A stretch of 64,000 nucleotides of DNA from Ceratotherium simum simum (GCF_000283155.1 NW_004454208.1:1170180-1234179), one strand, 5' to 3'. Shown: positions 22,029 to 35,492, numbered from the stretch's first letter. Notes: generated by a model not told the origin, from the sequence alone. Numbers and translations: made by a program.

Positions 22029-22250
22029 GGGCTGGCCCCGTGGCTTAGTGGTTAAGTGTGCACACTCCCCTGCTGACGGCCAGGTTCGGATCCCGGGCAC
22101 GCACCAACGCACCGCTTCTCCGTCTCGGCCACACTGAGGCCGCGTCCCACATACAGCAACTAGAAGGCTGTGCAACTATGACATACAACTATCTACTGGG
22201 GCTTTGGGGGAAAAAAATAAATAAATAAAAATTATATATATATAAAAAAA
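22029..22250 (+). mobile_element. ERE-type SINE, short form
   Basis: The head GGGCTGGCCCCGTGGCTTAG and body to 'TCTACTGGGGCTTTGGGGG' are followed directly by an A/T-rich tail with ATAAATAAATAAAA. Target duplication AGAATCCACAGGTAT is at 22014-22028 and 22251-22265. It lacks tail modules, like the copy at 2264-2481. Confidence 0.95.
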
Positions 22251-23562
22251 AGAATCCACAGGTATTTGTTATAGTCTTCCTCCTCAACGTGCAGGCAGAG
22301 ACTTTGTTTTGCTCACAGTCCTGCTGCCCAGTAGTTCCTAGCACTCGGTACTCAATAAATACTGGCTGAGTAAATGAATAATTGGAGACGTGCAGGAGTG
22401 GAATGGAGTGTCTCGAGCAGTGGGGATTGCCTCTTTAACCCTGCCAACATTGGGGAAGATGTGTAGCCCTGTGGTGTTGGCTACTAGCTTCAGGAATTAA
22501 ATGCACTAGGGGAATTCTAGGGTCCACTCCACATTATTACTGTGGCAGGACCATCTCTATTGGTCTTTGAGCATGACATGTCATCTCCCTGAGCTGCACC
22601 TTCCTGAGCCCTTCAATAGGAATATTGTGACCTACAGGCCCACTACTTCATGTTGTTGCTGTGAGGATTAATGAGATCACATATGTAGAGCATTTGGTAA
22701 CATACGTGTAAGATATTTAGAGACCTAACTAGATGAATCAAAACTTTCTGTCTCACACTGTGGATTTTCCTTTAACTCCAGGGTAACATAGTCATCATCT
22801 CCTGATCCTGTTGTGCTGTTGTATTTGCACTCAGCCATTCTTCCCTCGTCCTGTGTGGCTAATCTCTCCTCCTCTTCTATGGTACTTGTCTCAGGCTTTG
22901 TGTAAATGTGCATTTTTTTCAAGCTTCCAGTTTATCAAGCTTTGGTTGAGTCATTCCTATCTAAAATACCATCCATCATCTTTCTAGCTTGAGATGTATC
23001 TGATAGAACAGATGACAATAATATTTTACTTAGTGCTTTACTATGTGGAGAACTTTACATAAATTATCATATTTGATTGCCATTAACCTTGGGAAGTATT
23101 CAGTGAGCCCATTTAAGATGAGGAAACTGAGATCTGGGGAAAGAAGTGAGCTTCTGTCTCCCACGACAGACCCCTCTCTGCGTGCTGCCTGCTGCTCTCT
23201 AGCTGGTCGTGTAGGTCAGTGAGAGCAGCGACGGACAGCTCAGACCCGGGCCACCCCGTGGAGCACAACATTTGTCCTCCGAGTTGACCCTGACTCACTC
23301 ATACCAATCGTGATTCACCTTTTGACAATTGCACCTCTCCGGAAGAGTAGTTTGAGATCACGGTTCTCAGTTTATTAATAATCCTCGTACAAGGTAGAAC
23401 TAGCAGCTGGGCTGTACCTGCTGTTTCATAAACTCCCAGAGGTCATCTGCACTGAGGCTCAGCCAGTGCTGAAGGCCCTCAGAAGGCTGGCCCACGTGAG
23501 GCTGTGGACTTGATATGGCCAACCTGACACAGAGCCCTCTGCTGGAATCTTTAAAAAAAAAT
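22251..23562. other. Intergenic with ancient repeats, no gene supported
   Basis: A MIR-like segment lies around 22565-22700 ('GTTGCTGTGAGGATTAATGA') and a MIR3/L2-like segment around 23025-23135 ('CCATTTAAGATGAGGAAACT'). Short ORFs have no recognisable domains. Confidence 0.5.
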
Positions 23563-23768
23563 AAAAGAGTTTTTTTTTTTGGGGGGGGAGGAAGATGAGC
23601 CCTGAGCTAACATCCGTGCCCATCTTCCTCTACTTTATATGGGACGCCTGACCCAGCATGGCTTGACAAGTGGTGCGACAATCTGCGCCCAGGATCAGAA
23701 CCTGCAAACCCCGCCCCCCGAAGCGGAGTGCGCGAACTTAACTGCTACGCCACCGGGCAGGCCCCAAA
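23563..23768 (-). mobile_element. ERE-type SINE, single-tail form
   Basis: The reverse complement begins GGGGCCTGCCCGGTGGCGTA and carries the 'CATATAAAGTAGAGGAAGATGG' body and one tail module. A degenerate duplication of the AAAA(C)AGAG(C)TTTTT type flanks it. The exact 5' limit is blurred by the T run and a G run at 23581-23588. Confidence 0.88.
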
Positions 23769-24794
23769 ACAGAGCTTTTTCTTACCTGGTACAAATTATA
23801 AATTGATGATGTGAGATATATATTCAGGATGACCATTTTCAGAGTTCAAGCTCTAATTTTCAGGCATGTAGCCAGACCTCTCTATAAGTTCTTAAAAGTG
23901 GTCATTAATAGCCTGTAATTATTTTGACCTAATCTTTTAATACCTTGAGAATAATAATCTTCATAGCTTGCAAGAGTGAACATATCTATTTAAAAGCCGT
24001 GCACTGTTTTTAACAGGCTATGTGCAGAGCACGATGAAAGGGAGCCGGGGACTATTTCTTATCTTTTTTCTATCACCTGGATGAAAGTGGACTGTTTTTT
24101 GTCCTTTTAAATCCATAAAAATACTCATAATTATTGAAGTGGAAAATGCTTTCAAGTCCTTGGATGGAAGGCTCATACTATTAAAAGGACAGAGTCATTG
24201 TTGGCTGTGTTGGGGACAGCGCCTGAGGGACAGACAGGCCTGCAGGTAGCAGCAGCCAGTCACATACAGGACAGGATGAGCCACAGGGTTTATTTCCACG
24301 GAAGTGGCCACCAAAGAATAAAAAGCAGTTTCATAAGACCAGCTTTAGTTGCATACAAATATACGGAAAGAAAAATCCCATAGAAAAGACACCTTATAGA
24401 ATTCTTCTCACGCCTCAGCCAACTTTCACCACGAATAACAGTTTCAAGTGTCAGCTTCTATGATTCTTTTAGGAGCCAAACTGGTCACATGAATCCAACT
24501 CAGCATTCTCCAAGCCACAAATCTACCCACACAGCATATTATGCATGTGTCCACCAAAAACCTGTGAGAGGTGAGCATGGGGCTGGACAGAACACAGCTT
24601 TCTTTCCTTCTTACCAGTCGATCTTTCTAGTGATAGAGGCTCTTCTGTAACCGGGGCAGAAGACTCCCAGAATGGTGGACAGACGCCCTGGTAACTTACC
24701 TGTTTGGTGTTATGAAATGTAAAATATTAACGTAGTTTACAAAACTGGCTACAGATCAAATTAAAATATGCTATTCCATTAAAAACTGTAATAG
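23769..24794. other. GJB2 3' flank, no gene seen
   Basis: Unique-looking DNA between the last SINE and the inferred GJB2 poly-A site. No supported ORF. Confidence 0.45.
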
Positions 24795-26238
24795 ATTTTA
24801 AATAACTATTATATTTTAATATTTTAAATGACATTTGAGACATTACAAAATTATTTTAGTTACAAGCATGTAATTAAAGCTATTATTCATTATTACAAAG
24901 TGTTTTTATAATGCTATTCTTAGCAACAGGAAAATGTTTACCCTCATTGAAGTATGTTGAGTACCATTTTTTGGAAACCATATCAAGCATAATGATAATA
25001 TTAGGGTTCAATTTGTCCTATAGAACTGCTTAATACTTATCTAAACCCTAGTTTCTACTTTTAAAAAATATCTATTAATTCTATTTTCACTTAAAAAAAT
25101 TGGATGTTGAAGAGGGAAGCAAACAAACTTTTGAAGTAGACAAAACTCACTTTTACTCATCAGAATTTAGAGTCCAATCTTTCCAACCGTTCTTTACAAA
25201 TAGTACCCCCTCTCCTCCCCACTTGTTCCGCACCATGAAATTGTACTGTGGCAATAAAATGTTCCCAAGCAACCTCTTTACATCAGTGCTCCTCCCATTT
25301 ACCACAGTAATGGAAAAGGCCAACACTGTAAGGGAAGAGAGGGTGCATACCACCCAGTGCACACCACTCGTAATTGTGTAGTAGTTGGTGTTACATCCAG
25401 TCTATATTTCTTATGCAAAACTACACCTCAATTTTTAAAATGAGGCCATTTGCTATCACAAGCCATCACTAAGAACTTCTAGTTTGTTCCCCTTGAGAGA
25501 GGCTGAAATCTTTCCATGTACTACATTCCACAGTTAGTATAGTGGACAGCCTCACAGTGGCACTGCGAATTATGCATAACTAAATATTTTAAATTAAATG
25601 ATAGTACCTAATTACACACCATTTACAAACCACAATCTGAGCCTTCGAAATAGGAAGAACATATAACAGTTTTCAGAATATCTTGTAGATCAAAAGCTCA
25701 TGTCTTATTTTAAAGTTTTCACCTAGTATAACAGCATTTGAAGCATTAGGTAACCTTGTCCATCGTCAGAGACTAAAACTTCCAAAGCAAATAAAAGAAC
25801 AAAGATTCTCTATGTTTACCCTTAATTTGGGGAAATGGCAAAGGGAACTCGAAGAGGAGCAATCAGACCTTCCCAGCGTCTTCTTTGGGACCTGGTGTTT
25901 CTCCCCTTTCCTCCAAGGAAGAGAAACAAATGCCGATATCCTTTGTTTAAAATATGAAAGTACCTAACACAAATAACCCCTAGCAGCAGGGGATTTCATC
26001 GAAACTAATTTTAGTAAAAATCAGTACAGGCATAGATTTAAGCCTCTGTTTTGAAGCTTTAGGAGAGTAGAGCTTTATCAGAGGCGTGTGGAGTTTCATG
26101 TGAGATCTACAGGAGTTTCAAATGGTTGCATTTAAGATAAGAACCTTTATAAGAAATGCTGGTGACTGTGCCTTGACAGCTAAGCACAGATTGCCTCATC
26201 CTTTTCATGTTATCTTTTATCTAATAGGGGGTAATGTG
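24795..26238 (-). other. GJB2: GJB2 3' UTR (approximate 3' end)
   Basis: AT-rich sequence continues from the GJB2 stop codon in the same exon. Mammalian GJB2 3' UTRs are about 1.4 kb, which puts the end near 24.8 kb. No AATAAA occurs on the minus strand in 24600-25100. A variant ATTAAA signal (plus-strand TTTAAT at 24815-24820) is the best candidate, so the end is inferred to within about 100 bases. Mate transcripts would settle it. Confidence 0.7.
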
Positions 26239-26976
<738 letters not shown>

Positions 26977-27388
26977 CTAGTCAGTACAGAACCTGGGAGG
27001 TCTCTCTAGGTCTCAGGTGAGTAAGCACTCTTAAATCTCTTCCTGAGCAAATACCAACTCTTACACAACCTCACCAAAAAGGTGAAAACAAAACCGACTT
27101 AGTTTGCCATAGGATTAAATGTATAGTTCCCAAATCACCTCGGACATGTTTCAGGTATTCTCTGATGAAGAGTGGCTCATTCACCTGAGTAATTCACCCA
27201 AACTTCAGCACATGATAAAAATTTGGGGGGCGGGGAGGGAAGCACCACAAGCAGAAGAACTCACTATCTCAAAGGCACTAATAGTGCTGGTGGAGCCGTC
27301 CGCACACACTCCCTGGGTCTTCCCGACCCGCGCAACGTCCTCAGCATTCCACAGTTGCATTGGCTTGCCAGCCTCAAGTTCTGGACGG

Positions 27389-27430
27389 TACCACTGGGAC
27401 TGATACCACTGGGACTGATACCAGTGGGGC
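27389..27430. repeat. 15-bp short tandem repeat in GJB2 intron 1
   Basis: The unit TACCACTGGGACTGA occurs at 27389-27403 and 27404-27418, followed by a partial third copy TACCAGTGGGGC at 27419-27430. Confidence 0.92.
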
Positions 27431-30066
27431 CAACGTTGCCTTAAAGGTGAAGTCTCCCTGCAGAGCCACTTTCTCTAAAATATTTCAGTTAATTTCATGG
27501 ACTTGGGATGTGGCAGTGAAATGATTGTTACCAACAGTAGAGTTCACATTTGAGGCACTCCAACTTAAAATTTCACAAATGGCCTCACTTCCTTTTTCTG
27601 CATGAAAAGGAGCAGGTTAGAAATGGTCTCTCTAAGGAGACAAGCCGACACACAGGTGGGTTTTTGCGTCCCTTTTGTGTGTGGACTGGTGGTCCTCACT
27701 GTCACACTGGAGCTGAGTCCTCGGTTTGTCCTCAGGCGTATCTGTTTTGATAAGTGTTGCAACTGTGCATTTTTATTGTGGGCTGTGGTTTTAATTTAGA
27801 AGTGTCTCTAAAGAGGTACATTATGAAAAATGACAGAAAATTTAACTCAGGGATTCCCCAGTTACTGGCCCTACAAGGTGCCACAGAAGCCAAGCTTGCT
27901 GGGGTGATGTACTCTTCACTAAGAAGGGATCTGGAGAAGCCACAGACCAGTCTGCCATGAGCCAGCACCCTTCTCTCTATCCTAGGATACAAACTGTCCT
28001 GATTTATTCATAGTTACACCCCGTCTGTCTCAATGAACCCCTCTTCTAAACAAGGTTCCACCTCTCCACAATCCCGATGAGTAATCTGTTTTCCACCCCT
28101 TCTAAAGCTGTTAGCAAATTCTCCTTCTTCTCTCACTTAAAAGCATAATGTCTCCTCACTTGGAGCAAGTTGGGTCCTGTTTCCCGATGGACCTAAACTG
28201 GCTCCTAAGCTGGCTCGAAATTAATGTCTTTTACCACTGCACCTCATCTTGGGCTCTGCTGTGGGGCACCACCTTGGTCAGAGGAGGCAGTAGAGACATG
28301 GAGAAGAGTCATGGACACAAAAGTTACATAAGATCGAAATATATTCAGAAACATTTAGCCCTACTCAGTGTGAAAAAGAGAAACACCATTGGGAAAAACA
28401 GTGGCTTGGTCCAGGTTCAGCCCTGACCCTTTAAATACAGACTGTCTGGGAGGTCCTTAGGTGAACCAAAGGGCATGCTGCTGGAGGGTCCACACCTCCG
28501 TCTAGTCCTGCCACAACAGCAGAACCAAAACTCATATTCTAACCATCTTACGAAATTACACATTCCAGTTCTTCACTGGCACTTACTAAGTGGAGAACAG
28601 GACACTCACTGAACTAAGCTGTCTGTGGTTTATATCAACACATTCTGCTATAAATCTAGGCATGGGGCTTGTGCCTTGCCTTCTTCCACAGCAGCAAACA
28701 CAGACCACACACTCTTCTGTAAACCAGGCCAATCACCATCAGTTGAGAAAAATACAGCTTGAAGTAAACTCTATATTGTTGTTTTCTAAAGCTCTTGGTT
28801 GAGCTGCAGCTACCTGTTCTATAGATCTTTTCAGGAAGAGGAACAAATTAAAATTTGATCCCCAAATGGGACAGGAGTAATAGGTCAAGACGGACTAACC
28901 AAGCAGGATGAAATTGTTCTCAATATTCCAATTAGCAGGGAGCTGCCCTCCTGCCCTTCCTGCCCTGGCACCTGGCCCACATACCCTGCAATTGTTTGGA
29001 CCGCTGCCAGAGGTGAGTTGAAGAGTTGGCTCTGTTCTTTAGGGAAGGCGCTGGGTGAATCACCAGGTTCCAGAAAGTCGAAAGGAATTCTCTACCCCTG
29101 AACTCTTCTCAATCCTTACTTTTTTGATGGTTGATCTTAACTAGCCGTCTCCACAGAGCGCCCCACCCCACTCCACGTGTCTGTAATTGTGCCTGACGTA
29201 GCACAGTAGTTTTGGAACAGACTCAAAGGGCAAATGGGGACATGGCTGTTGCCACACATCTCAAGACACAGTCCCAAGTAAATGGTCACAGGTGTCCAGC
29301 TATCAGAAGCTAGAGGACGCAGCTATTTAGGCTGACTTCCCGCCTCCAGTGAGGAACACCAAAGGGCTGACGAAACCGCGCCAAAGAACGCGTTTCTCAG
29401 CTGAACACTACCTTATTTGTAAACAAGTGTCCTAAAAGCTGGAAAACACCACGTGGAGGCAAACTCTCTTAAATTGTTTAGGAGAAAGAGAAGCAACCAA
29501 AATCTCGCCTCAAATTTAGGCCACGGTCTCCCTGCTCAGAAGCAGGGATCTCTAACTAATCTCCGCCCGACCTCGACCAGTGCTTGTCTTTGCAAAGGCA
29601 GTGCGAGGGAGTAAAGGTCAGTTTCCTCCAGGGAAGGCGTCCTGCTTAACAAACGAAATCGAGTTTTCTTCCTAAGCTAAGCCTTCGGCCAATTAAAAAC
29701 TTTTGGTGGCGGCAGACAGAGCAACGCGGCGGCAGTGCGAGAATTTCCCCGAAGCAATAGTATGGACAATCACACAGTCACGTGGCGGTCGAACCGTCTC
29801 GGCTTCCTTCCCCTCCCCCGCGGCCGGCGCGCCAACCCGATCCCCAACTCTGGGGTTAGGTTACCACGTCCCCTTCCCCAGCCGCCGCCGCAAATCCGGC
29901 CGGAGCAGGCCGATTCCAATTTCAGAACCCGGCCCAAGAAACTCCCTTTCCAGAAGTCCGCTCTCGCCGCCTGCCCTCTGCCCCAGGTCCGCTGTCGCGA
30001 CTGCCCGGGACAGGGACGACGCAGGGCCCTCCGTGCGCGCCGGGTCCAACCCGGGGGCCCCGGGCT

Positions 30067-30128
30067 CCCAGCCCCTGGCCGTCCCGAAGTCCTTCCCCGC
30101 GCCAGGTGCCCAGCCCCTGGCCGTCCCG
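30067..30128. repeat. 20-bp direct repeat in GJB2 CpG island
   Basis: CCCAGCCCCTGGCCGTCCCG occurs at 30067-30086 and again at 30109-30128, a 42-bp period, just inside intron 1 beyond the splice donor. Confidence 0.93.
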
Positions 30129-30193
30129 GGGCGCCGACAGTCGGGCGCCGGCCTTACTGCTCCGACCGGGGCGCAGCGGCAGGGCGGCCTCAC

Positions 30194-30408
30194 CTGCGTC
30201 GGAGGGAGCGCGCGGCGGGGCCGGGGTCGGCGGGCGGCGAGGCCGGGGTCGGCGGGCGGCGAGGAGGTCGAGGGTGGCGGCGCGGGCACTCCCGCCGGTC
30301 CTGGGCTGGTCCTGGCCGGGGCCGCTTTTGCGCTCGCTGCGGGCCGGGCGCCGCCGCCTGGCTCAGAGTCGAGGACAGCGGAGCGCGCCGGGCGCTTCGA
30401 GTCTTCAG
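30194..30408 (-). other. GJB2: GJB2 non-coding exon 1 (TSS approximate)
   Basis: The exon ends on the minus strand with CGCTCCCTCCGACGCAG directly before a GTGAGG donor, matching the known mammalian GJB2 exon 1 end. The 5' limit is inferred as ~25-30 nt downstream of the TTAAAA box at 30432-30437, giving about 215 nt, in line with a ~200-nt human exon. It has no coding start in frame with the CDS and contains the 22-bp tandem duplication at 30219-30262. Confidence 0.8.
30219..30262. repeat. Perfect 22-bp tandem duplication in GJB2 exon 1
   Basis: A GC-only unit starting GGCCGGGGTCGGCGGG is repeated exactly at 30219-30240 and 30241-30262. It would lie in the 5' UTR of the GJB2 transcript. Confidence 0.95.
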
Positions 30409-30520
30409 CACCTGCCTGCGCCAGCGGCGCCTTTTAACCGCACCCCACACCCCGCCTCCTCCCCGAAGCTGTTCAGAAAGTTACGGAGGGGGCGGCTCCT
30501 CGCCGCCTGGCCGTCCCAAA
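30409..30520 (-). promoter_or_regulatory. GJB2: GJB2 core promoter (TTAAAA box, GC boxes)
   Basis: On the minus strand, GGTTAAAAGGCGCC (TTAAAA at plus 30432-30437) lies a short distance upstream of exon 1. The human GJB2 basal promoter is known to use a TTAAAA box of this kind with upstream GC boxes. Here GAGGCGGGG (about 30450-30457) and GGGGCG-type sites around 30489-30494 and 30525-30532 could play that part. The region is a CpG island (about 29.7-30.75 kb). Confidence 0.8.
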
Positions 30521-33500
30521 GCTGCGGGCGGGGCGCGCCGGGCCTCCCGGGTACCCCGAGGGCCCCTCGAGGGCCCGCAGAACCCAGGCCCCCCCCAGTG
30601 CTCCGAGCCCCCCGAGCGTCCTGACTCCCCGCTCCCCCCACCCCGCCTCCAGCCTCTCGGCGGCCCGGGGACAGAGCGCCGAGAGGCTGAGACTGGTGAC
30701 CTAAGGAGGATGCAAAGCCCCAGACCTCGGCTCCCTGCGTTTTGGGGAGTGAGTGGGCTTAAAAGATAGCTGTTGTTCCTATTATTGATATTTCTACTTA
30801 GACTAGTTCAACAGTACTATTGTATTTGAAGCTCTCCTTTAATGTTTTTTTATTAGAAAAACATGCGTTCTCAACGGTTTGAAGATTTAAGTTCCAGCCG
30901 CGGAGGTTCCAGTTCCCTGCGACGCTCTGCGCTATAACGCGGTTGCGCAGGGTTGGTTACCTTCTCGGAATTTGGGTTCAGAGTGGGCAAGGAGGTGGCG
31001 CCACCAGTGCTGGCCAAGTCCCTGCTTCTTTCTCTTCCCCAAATCTCACAGGCAACAAAGGCCTCCTTGAATTCCCTAATTGATTCCATCACTTTCGACG
31101 ATATGCCAAGGTCTAGGGTTGGAGGTGGGTGGGGGGGTGACAAGTCCTGCTTTTGCCGAGGCTGGCACGGGCGTCTGCCTGGGCCCTGGACCTGGACGTG
31201 CGGCCATCCGAGCCCCAGCAGAGGGTGCTTCCCTGGGCCCTGCTCGCTTCTTCCTCCTTCCACAGTGGAGAAATCGCAAGAAGCCGCGTCCCCGACCCTT
31301 CTTTCCCCTGCACACACACCACGAAAGGGGAGCAGTGATAGGATTTCTGGAGAGGATCCTTGAGCAGCTCGGTTCTTTTCCCGGACGACTGTGCTTGGAT
31401 TATGAGGTCTCACTGCTCTCATTTGGTTGGGTGTTTTGTGTCTTGAGATGCAGGTGACAGAAAATGGATATTCACAAAGCAAGTGGTAGGAGAATTAACA
31501 CTGCAAGAGCAGGCCGCGTTTGGGGAATTGTGTCCAGCCTTAGTGGCTGTCACCTGCTCAGGTATCTTGCTTCATGATTCCTGCAGAAGCAGCCAGTGTG
31601 AAGGTGCAGGCGTGCTGGCTCTCACGCTGGCTTTACTTAGGTCAGATTTATGTTAAGCAAAGATGGTGATTCATCCTGACAGGGCAGCTGTGGCCTCAGA
31701 AGTGGATTTCCCATGATTGCTACCATCAGTGTGAAGGTATTGACTTTTCCTTGTAAAACTGGCGCCCCATCGCCATGCGCCAACTTAGGCCGTTCTTGAA
31801 TGGGCGAACAGGAGTTTTGTCCCGCGGTTACCACCCACCTTCCAGCTCTAAGTCTTAGTCTAAGAAGAGACAAAGCCCCAAGGGCTGCCGGAAGCCCCAC
31901 ACGGCTAGCTGGGAGATGTGCTGAATCGGCTGGTTAGAAATTACAAGGCAAAATCTGGTGGGTGGAGGCGACTCCTGGGTCTGAGCGCACCGCAGGGCTG
32001 AGGGGGGAGGTGACTCGGGTGGGCGGTGGGGGAGCTGGCGCGGGGGAGGGGGCTCCTCCCTTTAGTTCTTTCAGTGGCAGCGCTGTTTAGTCCGTTAGAG
32101 TCCTGCCTGGTTGGGTTGGAATGAAGAAAGGATCTAGAACCGCTGTAGGAAGACGGCTGGTAAAGATGGTTTGGAGATTGGAAGTTGACTCACTTTCCCC
32201 CATTGAAACATTTCACCTTAGCTTTTAGTGTCCATATCATGATTACAGGGAGCTACTAAATTTCTTTTTCCTTGTTTCCCCTGACTTGTTTTCCTGCTTT
32301 GCGTAATCAGTGTGTGTTGGCTAATTGCACATCACCGCCACTCGGTATTTCAGGATATGTAGCTAGAACTCCTACAGCTCTTAAGTTACAATTCAGCACC
32401 TGATTTCATTCTGTTTTGTGTGATTTCTGTTGTTTTTCTGCGTGTTGGTGTTTTGTTCCTAACCAGACTTGGATTCCTCTAGGGCAGGAAGTCTTCTGTA
32501 TATGTTTTTGTGTCCTCCAGAGTTGAGGAGGAGGAGGAGAAGGAGAGAGAGGATGGAAGAAGGGTCTCAAGTTCGGATGTTTGAAGTTATCTCCACGCAT
32601 GCCTGCTGCTTGATGGGCACACTTTTGTCTCACTGACTTGTGGGCAGTGAACAAGATAGAGACTAGTTTTTGAGTTGGCTTTATGGAAAAAACTCTGGTG
32701 TCTCCGAGGTAGGTCTGGAATGAAGCTAGTCAGAGGACTGGCAGTTCCCAGGGAAGATGGGGCACTCACCCAGTAACTGCTGCTGATTAGCTGATGAGGG
32801 TCTGCTACAGCCACACCTGTCACTTCAGAGTGTCAGAGAGACACATGACTCTTTTACACACCTGCTTAGTAGCAAGCAGGCAAATCCCAGGTGTTTAGAA
32901 TTGAGCTGAGCTTTTATGTAGATATTTCAAGTGATGCAGTTGTCAGGTTATAAGGTGAAATACTAATGTTTAAAGCTATTTGATATTTTAATTTGACAGT
33001 CATTTTATAAATAAACCAAAAAAAAGGGAGTTGCTATTGTGCAAGAAATCAGTGTGAGACAAATAATATTTCTTAACATATTTTAATGAATGAATGCTTG
33101 CCAGCTGCCTAATGGGGTGCCTCTTGAATCCCCCCTGGGAAGGACGCTCTGAATGTACATAAAAAATGCCTCAGTTAAATTTCTGACTCACAAATCATAT
33201 GTAGGTGGTAGCAGAAAATGTCTCAAGACAAGAAGAGGCTTGTGAGAAAATGTCCTAACACTTCGAAGTTTTAGGACAAGTTAGAGTCATTGAATGATTC
33301 TTAGCAATTAGTTATTAGAGGCACTAGCTATTGGTCTATACCCATTTTCTTGGCTTTACTGTTGAAATATTAATCATATTAATCATTGGCAAAAAAGGAG
33401 AGAAAATTCAGCTCTCCTCAAAACAGCAGTTGGAAATTGAAGATCTAAGGAACCCCAGGCGTCTCTGGGTAACTAATAACGCCTTGTATCTGATAACATA

Positions 33501-35492
33501 ATTTTAAAGCAGGAGTGGTGTTAGTGTGGGCCTTTTTTGTTTGTGTGGATAATTATCATAGGAGAACACCATTTCACTACGATTCCTCTCTGCGTCATTG
33601 ACCCACACCCTCACTTATGTATCCTGAAAATTGTTAATGTCAAATCATTTAGGGGAAAAAATCAATTGTTACATTCAAAGAGGAAAAAGAAATCTCAGAT
33701 TTCAATTAATTTAATTATTCTCTTCACTTTCAAATTAAAGACATCTCATAAAAATTCCAACTTTTGAGTTATGACTGAAACTGTTATAAGCCTTTCCATT
33801 TCCCTCATCCTATTCTTATATTCACACATAAAATATTTTGGGGAAATTCGAGTTGCTGGATGTGTCTCAGTTCCAAGGCAGCAGTAAGATAAGTCCACTT
33901 CCTTGGCTTTACTGAAGGAGCATGTGCTCTTCCCTGCACAGCCAGCAGTGTCTGTATCTTCTGTGATTATGAAGCAGACTGGAGAAGTGACAAAGATACT
34001 TCCACATGTGATTATATCAAAAGCACATGTTGGTCAGAAATGAATGCAAAGCTATAACTCTCTAGGCAAACTGGTAGGGATAATCTTCTATTGAATATAA
34101 CAATTAAATTCTGTAAGCTATGGTGTCTTGTCAAAATGGAAATTCTGCATCACTTAGAAAGGAACAAAAGAGATTTCTATGTTTTAGTCTGTGTTACAAC
34201 CGTATTGTTGTTATATATCATCTTGAAGAGCTTTTGGAATAAGTTAGGGTATAGTAAACACTCATGAGTTGCTTTAGTGGGAAAAAAAAAATCATAGACA
34301 TAGGTTGACAAGGGCCTACAGAGTAGTGATTCCTTGGTTATATTGTATTTGATAGACCACAGCAGCTTGAATGAAATGCTACTCTACAATGTCCTGAATT
34401 TAAATTTGTCACTCTCTGGAAACCACTGACTACGTGGTCAGTTAGGCTTCTGAGGTCCCAAACAGGTGGATTCTCTGACTTGGAAAGTCCCTCTTCAGAA
34501 CTGAGTTTGTGTGTGAGCTATTCATCTACACTTCTCCTTAAACTGTATTGGAGCCATTTCCACTTTGGGGGAAGAAGCACGTATTGGTGTGTAGAGTTCT
34601 CTGATTTAATCTCATCCTTAAAAAATTTCTGTGCCAGGAAAAAAAAGCACGCGCAATACCCAGAGGCTACAGTAGATGGCACTGGGAAGACTTGTCAGGA
34701 AGCCTTTGTAAAATGTGCATACTTGGAAGACAGTGGGAGAAAAATGTATAATCTTTTCTTCTAGTCTTGTGTTGCTTGTCCCAACCTCGTTAGTAGGTTT
34801 GGAAATAAATTTCCTTCCTCTTTTGTTTTCAAAATAGAATAAGATAGAAGAGAATAGAAGAGAGTAGAAAGTATCAGAATGCATTGCTCTTATTAAGGGT
34901 TAAGTAATGTTTTATGAAATGTTTGTTTTGTATGTGTTTTCATACTCGCATGTGTTCTGGACCCAATGTAAAATGTACTTCTTGCTGTAGATCTCTGTCA
35001 CAAAAAGTTGGAAAGCCACCGTCCTATTCCATTTCCAGGGCAACAAACCTATCACTGTGGCTCAGGTGAAATGGTGTGTTACTGAGAGGAGAGATATCCA
35101 GGCCCTAAGAGCAGCCTCCTAGCTCTGCTGTGCCTTATTTAAGCACACAGCCCAGTGACCTAGAAACTCCAAGCTGGTGAGGTTTACTGGTGGTTGGGCT
35201 GCTTAAGAACCTTAGTTCAGGCTAGAAAATGACCTCCTTCCATTGGGCTTGTTTCCTCTGTGCTCCTGTTTCTGATCTGAGTATGCTGTGTGAATGCTCC
35301 TCTCTGATGTGAGTATGTTGGGTTTGTGGGATGGATGAGAAGCAGTAGCAACATTTGATTAGGTCTTTTACTAACAATAAAATTATTTGTCTAAAAAAGG
35401 ATATATATAATGCTTTGTTGTCTGCTATGCTCAAAGTCATGGATCAGCCATTTTAATGGATTGTGTATTTAAAGAACCACATGGAGATTTTT
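30521..35492. other. Upstream of GJB2, no gene supported
   Basis: The CpG island fades by about 31.35 kb, and a smaller GC-rich patch lies at about 31.96-32.08 kb. The rest is unique-looking DNA. Overlapping ORFs at 30871-31482 (up to 203 codons) occur on both strands in GC-rich sequence and have no recognisable domain. This interval may hold GJB2/GJB6 control elements, which cannot be named from sequence alone. GA-rich low-complexity patches occur near 32525-32555 and 34840-34875. Confidence 0.5.

Noticed and set aside
29703..30769. Overlapping long plus-strand ORFs (up to 344 codons) across the GJB2 CpG island
   Set aside because: Stop codons are rare in GC-rich DNA. The frames overlap one another and lie antisense to GJB2 exon 1. 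Their products are low-complexity Pro/Arg/Ala/Gly with no domain.
30871..31482. 203-codon minus-strand ORF upstream of GJB2 and overlapping ORFs on both strands
   Set aside because: No recognisable domain or splice context. Several frames are open at once in GC-rich sequence, as expected by chance.
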